From Metarhizium brunneum (lineage: Eukaryota; Ascomycota; Sordariomycetes; Hypocreales; Clavicipitaceae), in the NCBI RefSeq assembly GCF_013426205.1, contig NC_089424.1:1054001-1118000 (forward strand): a DNA stretch of 64,000 nucleotides. Reading direction: 5' to 3'. Positions 1-9,992 of the stretch are shown here, piece after piece. The translations under genes and the position numbers were made by a program. Under the pieces are notes generated by a model, which was not told the DNA's origin, made no database searches, and saw only the letters and a list, made by a program, of their open reading frames with translations. Each line of letters begins with the position of its first letter. Position 1 is the stretch's first letter.

Positions 1-307
1 TAGCTTCTGGTTTGAACCTTCTGGACGACTAGGCCTGGCTAGATAGTGCATTTGGCCACCTAGATGACGTGCGGGTTGACATGCAATGCAAGCGAAATCA
101 CAAAGCACAAGAAGCCTTGATGGCGCCTTCTTCGCGTCTTTGGAAAGAAAGTAATCTATTTGGTTGGTTTACTAAAGGTGCTCAAACCATCAGCCCCATC
201 ACATGCCAAGTAGCACATCAAAGTTGTAAATGGCTTTCAACCAAAGGCAGCCACGATTTGCTTGGCGATAGCATGCATCTGAGACCCTGGTAAAATCTTT
301 CGACCAC
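1..307. other. Left edge, no gene recognised
   Basis: I see no conserved coding signal, tRNA or repeat here. It is probably the 3' flank of the minus-strand gene that ends at 308. Confidence 0.4.
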
Positions 308-1013
308 CTAAACAGAGAATACCCTCACCGGCATCGCCAGCGTCCCCGGGACTGGGATGTCTGTTGCAGTGTTTGCAATGTTTACGGGTTGATCGCCCAT
401 GGGGCAGGCTGTAGAATGCTTGCAAGTTCTCGGCAGCTCATTCATGACCGCATTCCACTCTGTGGTGACGCTGTAGTCACCATCTCCGTCAGGCATGCGC
501 ATGCCGTCGGGAAACATGATGGTGCCTCGTTTAGCACCGATCTCGTACTCGGTCCAACTCGTTCGGGCATTGAAGCTTGAGCCCGAATGTTCGTTGGAGA
601 CGACGCTCAGAAATAATGGTGCAAAACTCGGCAAGAAAAGACCCATAGTTGTTCATGTCAGGGACTTCATAGTTGCTATACTCGTAGGACTGGAGAGAGG
701 CATTTTCACCAACGAAAAAGTGAATGCCACGGAGTTGACTGTTCTCTGTTGGCACAATTGGCTTCATAATTTGGGCGACTCTGAGTCCTGGGATGGTAAC
801 CCTGTCAAAGACCATGACCTTGTTGTCGGCAGTGTCGAAGTGCTTATGTATCAGTCGAATACTGACACCCCTGGGGACATGGTGCTTTTGAAGTAGCTCG
901 TGGAGGTCTTGAAGATCGCGGGCATAAAGCTCTGGTGCCTCGGCAACCTGGCTAATTACGGGCAGGCTGTTATAAGTCATGGACGGCACAAAGTCGTCAA
1001 TTAAAGACGCCAT
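308..1013 (-). pseudogene. Frameshifted hypothetical protein gene
   Basis: The minus strand encodes a coherent protein of about 235 residues in two frames. The first frame runs from the ATG at 1013 to about 570, with the stretch VRDRC the last residues before its stop at 531. The second frame picks up at about SWTEYEIG and runs to the stop at 308. The overlap is too short for any GT-AG intron, so one base has been gained or two lost near 555-570, unless it is a sequence error. The protein has no signal peptide or membrane segment. A C-terminal pair CKHSTAC could bind metal. It resembles uncharacterised fungal proteins and I cannot name a function. The start codon is the only one upstream and is followed by a typical MASLIDDF opening. 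Confidence 0.5.
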
Positions 1014-2072
1014 TGTGGTAACAGAGAAGGTATTTGTATAATCAAGGTGTTAACTGAAAAGAAAATTGTGACCTTTGTGGAATTTGAGTTGGAAACCACA
1101 AGACCATGACAGATGGGATGTGTTTCTTCTGGTATGCTCTGGCAAAGGACAACATGTCAATTCCTAAAGTACCACCTTGTTTTTCTGCTTGGCCCCTCTG
1201 TGTTGGCTTGTTGGCCGCCTTGTTGGCCGCCTTGTGTTAGCACGTGAGGGGTGTCTGCGATGTATATGTCCTCATGTGTTATTTATTGGTTCAATGTTAG
1301 GTCAATGTTCCAATGAGGCGGTGGTGGTGCGCAGATGCGTCAAGCCGACCAACAAAACAGCCAGCCAAGAAGGTCCAAGCAGGCAGAAAATCCGAATAGG
1401 AATACCAAATATCTTGCTCTATTGGCCATGCACCGGCTGCAGGCTTCACAACATGGCCAACGTGATATGGCGCGGTCTTCCCAAAGTGCCAACGAAACAA
1501 CAACGACCAACAAGAGCAGGCCAAGGCTCCGTGCCATTGCTGACCGGATTGGCCTCTGGGCGAGTGTTGTTGTTGGGTACCCGCGCATCGTGTTTCTGCC
1601 TAGAGCACCGGACCGTGCGTAATTTTGGATTTGATCAACATTGAACGGAAACATTGAAAGTTATGGTGTCGGCTAGGTGCTAGCAATATGCCGGCACCGC
1701 CTGGTCGATGTAATTTTTGAGGCCAATGCCAATTTAAGCCGCCACACACGCTAAAAAATACACCTCACATCACACATGACTAACAAGGTTTATTACAATA
1801 GACTTGGCAAGCTTCACGCTGTTCCCCGGGCCCTCTGTCCCATGTGGACATGGAGAGGGTTGGCAAACGATCGTCGTGGCCGTGGCTTCAAGTCCGTCTA
1901 TTCCTACATATTTATTTACCTAATCGGGTCGATTAGTCATATGCATACAGCGCTCATGCATACATATGTACTCGACAGCTCCCAAGAGACAGACTCGCTT
2001 CCTTCCTTGCCTCCTTCACCACACGATTGTTCGCCCGTAGGAAAGCATTCACCAGCGCGTCAGCCAGCCACC
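1014..2072. other. Intergenic region upstream of the FunK1 kinase
   Basis: This is the spacer between two genes that read away from it. It contains a small tandem duplication of TTGTTGGCCGCC near 1209-1235. An open frame continues upstream of 2073, but its amino-acid content is not protein-like. I see no other gene. Confidence 0.4.
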
Positions 2073-3790
2073 ATGGACGAAAAAGAAATCTTGGACAACA
2101 TAGACGGCCGCATGCATGGACCCATGCCCGGTTTTATAGCAAAGTTCTTTGGAGAACCTACCTGCACTCACCGAGACAATGGATTGGAGGTCCAGTCAGC
2201 TGCTCCAACTCCCGACAGTTTCCTACCATGGTTTTCAAACTTTGTATCAGAGAAATACGACGGTGACCGAGCTTCGTGGCACACATTCAGCAATACCGTA
2301 ACGGCGAATCATGAGCAGTCTGATTTGGGGACAAGTCTCCTCCTGACCATGCCTCCTTCACCGACCCCAAACGCCCAGACCAGATGGAGCCATGCCCAAG
2401 TCATTGGCCTGTTCTATCAGGACGAAATCGTTGATTATCAACACGGACTGGTGCGTCTCTGCCAGTCCGCCCAGCAAGTCTTTGCTAGTCAGCCTACCCG
2501 ATTGTTCCTTCATGGCTTTTACATACGTGGTTCACAGATGGAGCTTTGGCTCTTTGACAGATCCGGGTTGTATTGCAGCGAAGTATTCGACCTTCAGAAA
2601 GATTTCGATCAATTTGTCTTCATCATGCTCCGCTACGGTCAGATGACCGATGAGCAACTAGGAACCCTGCAACGAATCAAGACTGACGAGGAAGGAAGCT
2701 ACATTACTCTCGAGAATGTGGCAAATTCAAACTTGGCGAAACTTTACCTAGAATCCCAGCCGATTGCCTGCCGTGAAGGCCTTGTCGGAACGGGGACAAC
2801 CTGCTACCGTGCCAAGCCATCTGGCTCGAATCGCTGGAATTACGTCTTGAAATTCAAATGGAGATGGGTCAGACACCGCCCAGAGGACGAGCTGCTCCGG
2901 CTAGCCCAGGAAAAGTGCGGCCGGTACGCCATCTCCCTCGACCATTACGAGGAAATCAAAAGCACGGCAGAGTTGCGCGCAGGCCTCCGCTGGGGGACAC
3001 ATGCAAGGTTTTCCAGCGAGCAGCACGCGGATAGCACACGCAGAGACGTTGAAGGCCTGCGTCAACCGACCGGACTAGCCGACTACACGGAGAAAACCGA
3101 CAACTACTTCCAAAACCGTATCCTCACTTGTGTCGTTACGTCTCCTGCCGGCAGACCGCTTGACACCTTTCGATCTCTGCTGGAGCTGCTTCAAGTATTC
3201 CGTGACGCTGTCCATTGCCACCGATCACTCTACCGAGACGCACAGATTCTACACCGGGATATCTCTGCAGGCAACATGATTATCCTGGATAACCAACAAG
3301 GGGGCGCGAGAGGGTGATAGACCTTGATGTCGCAATACATCTCGGAACCGAACTGGATCGCGCACTAGGTGTTACCGGAACGAGGCCATTCATGGCCATT
3401 GGGGTCTTGAAGGGCCATCAGAACACTTACAGACACGACCTGGAGGCCTTTCTTTATGTGTTTCTGTGGACAATCATAACCAATCGCGCCGACGATCCCC
3501 CGGAGGCGAGCAGGCTCCGCCAATGGAGCAGGGGCACTTGGGACGAATTGGCTGCACGCAAGTCTCGCGATATGGCCTGCGATGGATTTGAAGGGATTCT
3601 GGGCGAGTTTGCTTTAGACTTTCACCCTCTAAAGCCACTTGCCGAACGGCTTCGGGGGATATTATTTCCTCTGCGAGAGGGGACCATGTGGGTTGGCACT
3701 GATACCGATGCAGAAGCAGTGGACGAGCTGTATGAGCAGGTGATTTGCGCATTTGAGGAAGCAATACTTGGTCTTGAGTCCCACGAGTAG
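2073..3790 (+). pseudogene. FunK1-type protein kinase, disrupted by a -1 frame change
   Basis: This is a fungus-specific FunK1 kinase of about 572 residues. The start at 2073 has a strong context (gccaccATGG). The N-terminal half is the variable FunK1 region. The catalytic loop HRDISAGN is seen near 3250-3280. The metal-binding motif IDLDVA, in place of DFG, follows at 3317, but in a different frame. Frame one stops at 3317 in the run AGAGGGTGA, and the C-lobe (HDLEAFLYVFLW, typical of FunK1) runs to 3790. No intron fits, so a single base is missing in the G-run near 3300-3315, as a true mutation or a sequencing error. FunK1 genes form large, fast-evolving families in fungi, and their substrates are mostly unknown. 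Confidence 0.75.
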
Positions 3791-4267
3791 GAGTGGCCAG
3801 TGGATATTGCCCGCTTGGAGAGGTGGAATGTCAAAAGGCCGAAAGCTTCATGGCTGCTAGACCACAGGGTAGCAAGTGTTGGGACCACACTATCTGCAAC
3901 GTCGTCACATTTTACATCTCTGGTGACAGGGGTATTCCAAGAGAATAAACTAGGCAGTAGGACGTAGCTAGTAATAAACACTTTGAAACAAATTTTGCAA
4001 CTCTCAATTTGTCAGATGCAAGGTGGCAACTTGACTTGGAAACAGACATGGAGATGCAGTAACCTACCCCAGAGCAATTGTCCACTCTCAAATTTCACCG
4101 CGCAAGTCGCTCGACTAAATACCGAGTCGAACAGAAAAAAGTGTATTATATAAAATGCTCTACAGTCTTGTCTATAATCAAATCTACGCTAACACACGAC
4201 ATGGCACTCATCATTCCAGACTTGACCGCAAACACGGCCCGCACGACAGACACACTTGACGCCCCCA
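3791..4267. other. Intergenic region between convergent genes
   Basis: This is the 3' flank of both the kinase and the epimerase gene. It is AT-richer than its neighbours. I see no gene or repeat. Confidence 0.4.
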
Positions 4268-5608
4268 TTACACACCACGCGCCCGACACGGCAGCAAATC
4301 GAGCCGACTGCACACGCTGTAGCACGCGTCCAGCAGCGTCTTCTCCGTCTCCCAGCACAGCTCGCGGCGCGCGCGGTCCACAGCGGCCACCGAGGCAGCC
4401 ACGTCGCCGTCGCGGCGGGCGACCGTCTCGCGCGGAATGGCCCGCCCCGACACGGCCTCCATGGCGCGGACGACGTCGAGCACAGAGCTGCCCTCGCCCG
4501 TGCCGAGGTTGTAGGTGCGGTAGCTGGCGTCGACGCGGCCGTCGCGGCAGGCCTCGAGGGCGGCGGTGTGCCCGCGCGCGAGGTCGCTCACGTGGATGAA
4601 GTCGCGGACGGCGGTGCCGTCGCGCGTGTCCCAGTCGCCGCCGTAGATGTCGAGGCCGGCGCGCTGGCCCGTCATGACCTGCGTCACGACGGGGACCAGG
4701 TTGGACGGCAGGCCGCGCGGGTTGTCGGCCAGCAGGCCCGAGGCGTCGCAGCCCACGGGGTTGAAGTAGCGCAGCACGACGACGCGCCACGAGGCGTCGG
4801 CCGCCGCGACGTCGGACAGGATGGCCTCGGCGAAGAGCTTGGTGCGGCCGTAGGGGTTGGTGATGCCGCCGCCGCCGGCGGAGCGTGACGGCGGCGCCCC
4901 GGTGCCGGCCCGCTCGGCCGGGTGTGCGCAGATCTCTTCGCGGAGGGGGCGGCCCCCGCCGGCCGAGAGCGACCCGTAGACGGCGGCCGACGAGGAGAAG
5001 ATGAAGGTCTTGACGGCGAACTCGCCCAGCAGCGCCACCAGGTCCACCAGCCCGTTGATGTTGTTCTGGTAGTACCGGAGGGGGTGGCGGATGCTCTCCT
5101 CGACGGCCTTGTAGGCGGCCAGGTGGATGACGCCCACGATGTTGGAGCGGGCGGGCGTGCCTGCCGGGCTGGGGAACGAGTGCAGCTCCAGGATGGACCG
5201 CATGGCCGGCAGGTCGCGGTAGCTCACCTGGTGCATCTCGACCATGGGGCAGCGCCGCCGCGCGCCGCCGCCCTGACGGCGGTCCTCGTAGTGGCGGCGG
5301 GCGATTTCTAGTATCCCGTCCAGCACGCTGCGATAGCTGTTGCTCAAGTCGTCTACGATGATGACGTTGTACCCGGCCTTGACGAGCTCCACGACCGTGT
5401 GGCTCCCGATGAAGCCGAGGCCGCCCGTCACCAGGACATACTCCTCGCGCCGGGCGGACAGAGACGCCGCCGGCGAGGCGCCCGAGCCGTCGTCGAGGGA
5501 CACGTCAAGGAGCGAAACATCGGGAGAGGTGGTCCATGTCGCGACTGTTGGCGGGCTATCTGCCGAGTCCCGAGACGGCGTCCCGGGCGAGGATTCGGAG
5601 GACTCCAT
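4268..5608 (-). CDS. uge3: UDP-glucose 4-epimerase, Uge3-like
   Basis: This is an NAD-dependent short-chain dehydrogenase-type epimerase of 446 residues in one exon. The Rossmann signature GGLGFIGSH is near residue 62, the SSSAAVYG strand lies mid-protein, and the catalytic tyrosine-lysine pair is in NPYGRTKLFAE near residue 250. The substrate-domain signatures FNPVG and YGGDWDTRDGT.VRDFIHV follow. The family interconverts UDP-Glc/UDP-Gal and often UDP-GlcNAc/UDP-GalNAc, supplying galactose and GalNAc for polysaccharides. I chose the ATG at 5608 because residues further upstream are not family-like. About 55 low-complexity Ser/Pro/Asp-rich residues precede the fold, and a Gly/Ala/Ser-rich insert precedes the active site. 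The coding DNA is very GC-rich. It is divergent from the spherulin-4 gene at 6842. The Uge3 assignment, rather than a housekeeping Gal10/Uge5, is inferred from the neighbouring genes. Confidence 0.85.
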   Translation of the reverse strand: MESSESSPGTPSRDSADSPPTVATWTTSPDVSLLDVSLDDGSGASPAASLSARREEYVLVTGGLGFIGSHTVVELVKAGYNVIIVDDLSNSYRSVLDGILEIARRHYEDRRQGGGARRRCPMVEMHQVSYRDLPAMRSILELHSFPSPAGTPARSNIVGVIHLAAYKAVEESIRHPLRYYQNNINGLVDLVALLGEFAVKTFIFSSSAAVYGSLSAGGGRPLREEICAHPAERAGTGAPPSRSAGGGGITNPYGRTKLFAEAILSDVAAADASWRVVVLRYFNPVGCDASGLLADNPRGLPSNLVPVVTQVMTGQRAGLDIYGGDWDTRDGTAVRDFIHVSDLARGHTAALEACRDGRVDASYRTYNLGTGEGSSVLDVVRAMEAVSGRAIPRETVARRDGDVAASVAAVDRARRELCWETEKTLLDACYSVCSRLDLLPCRARGV

Positions 5609-6841
5609 GAGCAGCGTCCTTGGAAGCAAGGAGGAGGGTTGTGTCGACGAGAAGACGAGCGCGGGTGGGAGAAAAATAATCAAACGGGAGATGGTTCCGA
5701 CGCCGCGTTTTCTATTTCACGGCCAAATGAAAAGAATAGGGGGAAAGCAGCCGTCCAAGGTCGGCCGAAAAGGTGCCTCGAGAAGTTTGGATGGCCTCTG
5801 TTCATGAAACATGTCGCTCGGCTTGGCGGCTTGACGGGCCGTATAAGAGCCACAGCCTGGCGTGGTTATGGGACGTGATGGAATCAAACTCTTGCGTCTT
5901 TGATACTCTCTGGTACCGGCTGCGACTAGTGCCGTTTGCTCATGGACTATTTGATGCGATGCCTGGTGAGCGAAAAGAGAGTCGCAGGTGTACCGTGCTC
6001 TACGGTGAGGACCAAGCCGGGCGCAAAACGTGCCGGCCAAGTCTCGCGCAAGACGACGGAGCAAATAGTCTTTGCACTTGCAGCCTGGATGGAGTCAATA
6101 TTCCACGGCAAACTCGGGTCGCGCTTGCAAGGATGGCCCAAACCACGGACAAGGGTCGAGATACGATGCATTGCAGTATGTACATGGTGTAATACGCCGT
6201 ACCGGCGTTGGCAGGTGCCTTGTGGCCATGGGGCCAAGACACGAGCTTTCGTTCACGTACACAAGACTCGGGATGCTGAACGATTCCGAGGACAGGCCGG
6301 TTTTCAGAGTTTTTCTGCCACGGCAGTTGTGGCGTGTAAACCGCCGGGTAGAAGCTGTTCTAGATAGCACCAGACCAGACGGCACATGGGTGTTGCATTG
6401 CGAGGCTGAGGATATTGCGCCCAACGCACGCCGACCAGCTCCCAAAATACGCCTACAATTTACATGGAACCAGCAAACAAATTCCTAGCATTGAACCAGC
6501 AGAGACACCGACCGGGATCATGGTGGCGTTTCGAAGCTGAAGCGTCAATGAGCGCTGACACAGATTTTGACAGCCAACGCCGTCAGGCACGCCGTCGCCC
6601 AGGCTTGCCGACAATGGCAAAAGCCATCGCAATACGGATCCACACGGACAGGGCAAGACATGGAGCATTGACTGGCTCCTCAGGGCGGCAGCATAGTCGA
6701 GCTGAGAGAGGCGGTCCCCCAAGCCACGACGGCATAAATACAAGAAGCTGCTCGGCGGGCAGACACCCCTGCGCCTCGCTCGTCTTCTCCCACTGACGCA
6801 GTCGCTCTGCCCAGCATCCACAGATTCCACACCGTCCAGAC
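5609..6841. promoter_or_regulatory. Divergent promoter of epimerase and soluble spherulin
   Basis: This 1.2-kb spacer serves two genes transcribed away from each other. A weak TATA-like ATAAATA at 6734-6740 lies about 100 bases upstream of the spherulin start. No other gene is seen. Co-regulation of the pair is inferred from the layout only. Confidence 0.45.
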
Positions 6842-7757
6842 ATGACAATGGCGGACAGGACGAAGCCCTGGGTGGTCATGCCACTATACTACTACCCACT
6901 GGACGAGGCCACATGGAAGCCGCTGTACGACGCGTAGGTGATACGAGCCCTCGAGGCCATCTGGAATCATGGAGGCTGCTGACCTTGAACCCGCGCAGCG
7001 CCGCGTCCTACCCCGACGTCAACTTCCTCGTCGTGGTCAACCCCAACAGCGGCCCTGGCACGGAGCCGCTCCCCGGCAAAGACTACGCCCGCGAGGTGCC
7101 GCGGCTCAACGCCTTCCCCAACGTCCACGCCGTCGGCTACGTGCGCGTCGACTACTGCAGGAAGCCTCTGGCCGACGCCTGCGCCGAGATTGAGCGCTAC
7201 GCCCGCTGGCGCCGGCACCCCGACGCGCCGCCGGGCCTCCACGTCGAGGGCATCTACGTCGACGAGACGCCCAACCACCACTCGCCCTCGGCGGCGCGGT
7301 ACCTCGACCACCTCCGCCGCCTCGTCAAGGCCAGCGACGGCCTGGCCGGCGCGCGCTCCACGGTAAGGCTGTGCCCGCCCCCTATATGCCGCCTGGGATA
7401 TGACCCGACTGACTCGACTCACCCACCCAGGTCGTGCACAACCCCGGGACGCCCCCGGAGGGCGAGCTCGCGTCATTTGGGGACCCTGACCTGGTGTGCG
7501 TCTGCGAGGAGCCCTACCACCTCTTCCAGGGGGACGGCCTGCAGAGGCGCCTGGTCGACTGGGCGCCCGAACACGAGCGCTGCGTGTACCAGATCTCGGG
7601 CGTGCCCCAGGGCGAGCTGGCCGCCGCGGTGCAGGACCTGTGCCGCCGCGGCCGGTATGTCTTCGCCACGGACCTGGTGGACGACTTTTACGAGAGTTTT
7701 GGGCCCAGCTGGCCCGGTTTTGTGGCCGCCGTGAGCGAGGCGGCGCCGCGGGGATGA
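6842..7757 (+). CDS. Spherulin-4 / GH135 family protein without membrane anchor
   Basis: The gene has three exons: 6842-6933, 6999-7362 and 7431-7757. The introns are 65 and 68 nt, in phases 2 and 0, and the product is 260 residues. The spherulin-4 fold is recognised by the first strand PLYYYPLDEATW, then NFLVVVNPNSGPG, NVHAVGYVRVDY and the Asp-Glu pair in GIYVDETP (about residues 119-120). A further Glu pair follows in CVCEEPY (about 178-179). In GH135 enzymes such as Aspergillus Sph3 the corresponding Asp-Glu and Glu residues cleave alpha-1,4-GalNAc chains of galactosaminogalactan. This copy begins MTMADRTKPWVVM directly before the first strand, with no signal peptide or transmembrane segment, so it should be cytosolic or leave the cell by a non-classical route. 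It is a paralogue of the gene at 8893-9950, with both introns at the same positions. Confidence 0.85.
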
Positions 7758-7828
7758 AGCTTCAATGTCTCGTCGCAAACTGGTGGCAAGAGGACAGGAC
7801 GTCAATACGGCTGCCCCGCGCTAATTAA
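7758..7828. other. Short 3' flank of spherulin gene
   Basis: This is the 70-base 3' flank between the stop codon and the MITE target site. Transcription from the upstream gene probably ends in or just after it. Confidence 0.3.
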
Positions 7829-8252
7829 TACAGTGAACCTGCTCTATAACGATCCTGTATCTTAGCGATAGTCGGGTTATTACGATAATTCACGGTCATC
7901 TAAGGTTTTTCCCTAGTAAATCGTTAATAGTCGGGTTACTGACGATATCGTCGGCATCAGGCTTAGTCACCATACAAATCAGGGCTTTTATCGTTATTAG
8001 GGGCCTGCTGAGGCCTACAGGGCCCCACATGTGAGGCCTACAGGGGGCCTACAGGGGCCCACATTTAAGGCCTACAGCGCGTTTTTCCAGCCCTGACGCG
8101 GTCAAAAAAAAACCTATCCTTGTACATGTACCTTATCATAATAAATATGTATAAAGATACATGCCCCATAATAGTCGCACCTTTACGATAGTCGCCGAAT
8201 AACGATAAGAAGGGCCTCACGAAGCATATCGTTATAGGCCCGGTTCACTGTA
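7829..8252. mobile_element. MITE of the Tc1/mariner (pogo/Fot) type
   Basis: A 420-bp element (7831-8250) is bounded by terminal inverted repeats of 23 bp. The left end is CAGTGAACC..CTATAACGAT at 7831-7853 and the right end at 8228-8250 is its inverted copy, with 20 of 23 positions matching. A TA dinucleotide flanks each side (7829-7830 and 8251-8252), as expected for the TA target duplication of Tc1/mariner elements. It has no transposase frame, so it is non-autonomous. Inside are about four copies of GGCCTACAG around 8012-8077 and several subterminal ATCGTTA and ATAGTCG motifs. The target-site pair and matched ends are seen directly; the superfamily is inferred. Confidence 0.85.
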
Positions 8253-8892
8253 TATCATTTATTCGCGGGAATATGTATATGCATAATCGTGCAAATTAGC
8301 ATGGAGAGGAAAAAATTAAAAAAAAAATTAATTTAGAATGAATCGCCAAGCTCTCCGTCTGTGCGCCGTGGCGTTGCGCCAAGGCACCTTTTCCAACTCT
8401 CGCCTTGGCCGGAAGCGCTCCCGGACGGCATTTGGACCACAGTGGCGTCAGGGATCGATGGTATTTCGCGCTCGTGGAACTCCCGCTTGTCCAGCTCGTC
8501 CTGGTCTTGCCCTGTTTCATCTGGCCTTGCCGTCCGCTGGTTGGCCGACTAGTCATCCACAGCCGGTCGTCTTGTTTTGGTTTTAGGTGTGTGGATAGTG
8601 CGTAGTGTGTCATTTTATTATCTCGCGCTGCAAGTCGGTCCAGTCTAAAGTTTATGCGAAACGTCGATACCTACAGACGGAGCATGTGTATGTGGTAGTT
8701 GCATGGCTCAGCCACAGTCCTTATCGCCATCCCTGTACAATGCCCATGCAGCAAGGTGTTTGGCTGCAACTTGCGCGGCTCCTATCAGGGTGCCGGGTCG
8801 TTGTCGAATCTGCTTGGCTGACACGCCACGGCCACCATCTGGTCCATCCATGTATGTTGGTACAATGACAGCGTACATACATGGCCCTCTCT
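8253..8892. other. Intergenic region between MITE and anchored spherulin
   Basis: This is the 3' flank of the minus-strand spherulin gene. A run of A and T (near 8310-8335) lies just right of the MITE. No gene recognised. Confidence 0.35.
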
Positions 8893-9950
8893 CTACGCCG
8901 GCACCTGGCCTACAAAGTCCAGCCAGTCGTTGGCAAACGAGTTGTAGAAATCCACACTGAGGCTCGTGATGAAGACGTACTTGGCCAGGTCGGACAGCTC
9001 GTTGACGAATTGGCTCAGGGTGCCGTTGCTCATGGTGGGCACCGTGTTGACCATGACGCTGTAGGCGCCCCTGGTCCTGGGCAGTGCGGCCAGAGACGTG
9101 CTCCGGACCTGCCACTTGTCGTACGTCTCCTCAAAGACTACGGTGATGTCGACGTCGCTGCCGTTGAAGCGGGCGTCTGGAATCACGCCGGGGTTGTGGA
9201 TGATCTGGAGAGTCGCGTGTGAGCCGAGACGTCCGTGGGCGCCGCCGGGTCGGCCGACGACGACGACAACAACAACAAGGACAAACATACCGTCTTGCGG
9301 CCCTGCAGGCCGGGCGCGCTCTTGACGAAGCTGTCGGCGGCGCGAAGAAACTCGACGGCCTCGGGCGAGTACTCGTGCGGCGCCTCGTCAAAGAAGATGC
9401 CGTGCATGGCCAGGGCGCTGGCGTTGCTGAACCAGGCCGAGTAGACGGCCACCTCGGCGGTCACGTCGGAGAGGTTGCGGGTGGCATAGCCCGTCCGCAC
9501 GTACCCTACGGTTTCTATATTTGGGTACGAGTTGAGGCGGCGGATGGCAGCGTCATAATGGGCGTCAGGCAACGGGCTGCTCCCCGGCCCGCTGCTGGGG
9601 TTGACAATGACGGTGAAGTTGAGGTCAGGCCGGCGGCTGACGCTGCGCGTGTTGTGGTCTGGTGTCAGTGACTGATACTCGGTACACATGTAGCCCACGA
9701 CGGCGGGGACGGGCTCAGGCTGGGAAACTCACGCGTCGTACACCGGACTCCAGGACGAGTCGGCGAGCGGGTAGATGTAGAGCGGCAGGATGACGTTGGT
9801 GGGAGGCTGCTGCGGGCGGTTGCGGCGCGGGAGCAGAACAGCCAGCGGCACGACGATGACAATGATGACGGCGACGGCAACCAAGGCCACGCCTGGCCAG
9901 AACCACTTGGAGCGCCGCCAGGGCCGAGGGAGATGGTGTTGCAGATTCAT
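8893..9950 (-). CDS. sph3: Membrane-anchored spherulin-4 / GH135 glycoside hydrolase, Sph3-like
   Basis: The gene has three exons, 9950-9733, 9642-9291 and 9204-8893, with introns of 90 and 86 nt in the same phases and places as in the paralogue at 6842. The product is 293 residues. An upstream in-frame ATG at 9992 would add 14. A basic segment (PRPWRRSK) precedes one hydrophobic helix at about residues 17-41, giving type II topology with the catalytic domain outside the cytosol. The fold signatures are PLYIYPLADSSW, NFTVIVNPSSGPG, NIETVGYVRTGY, the Asp-Glu pair in GIFFDEAP (158-159) and the Glu pair in VVFEETY (215-216). A. fumigatus Sph3 has the same anchored architecture and is an endo-alpha-1,4-N-acetylgalactosaminidase needed for galactosaminogalactan production. 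This is the better Sph3 candidate of the two. A TATA-like element is present near 10083-10090 on the minus strand. It is divergent from the giant glycosyltransferase gene. Confidence 0.88.
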
Positions 9951-9992
9951 GGTCGCCAGAGGGGCCGGTGGTACTGACTGCTGGGCATGCAA

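Noticed and set aside
4078..4888. Long plus-strand open frames opposite the epimerase
   Set aside because: They are Arg/Ala/Gly-rich shadows of a very GC-rich gene; the minus strand has the family motifs.
8000..8090. Short GGCCTACAG tandem copies as a separate minisatellite
   Set aside because: They lie wholly inside the MITE and are explained as its internal sequence.
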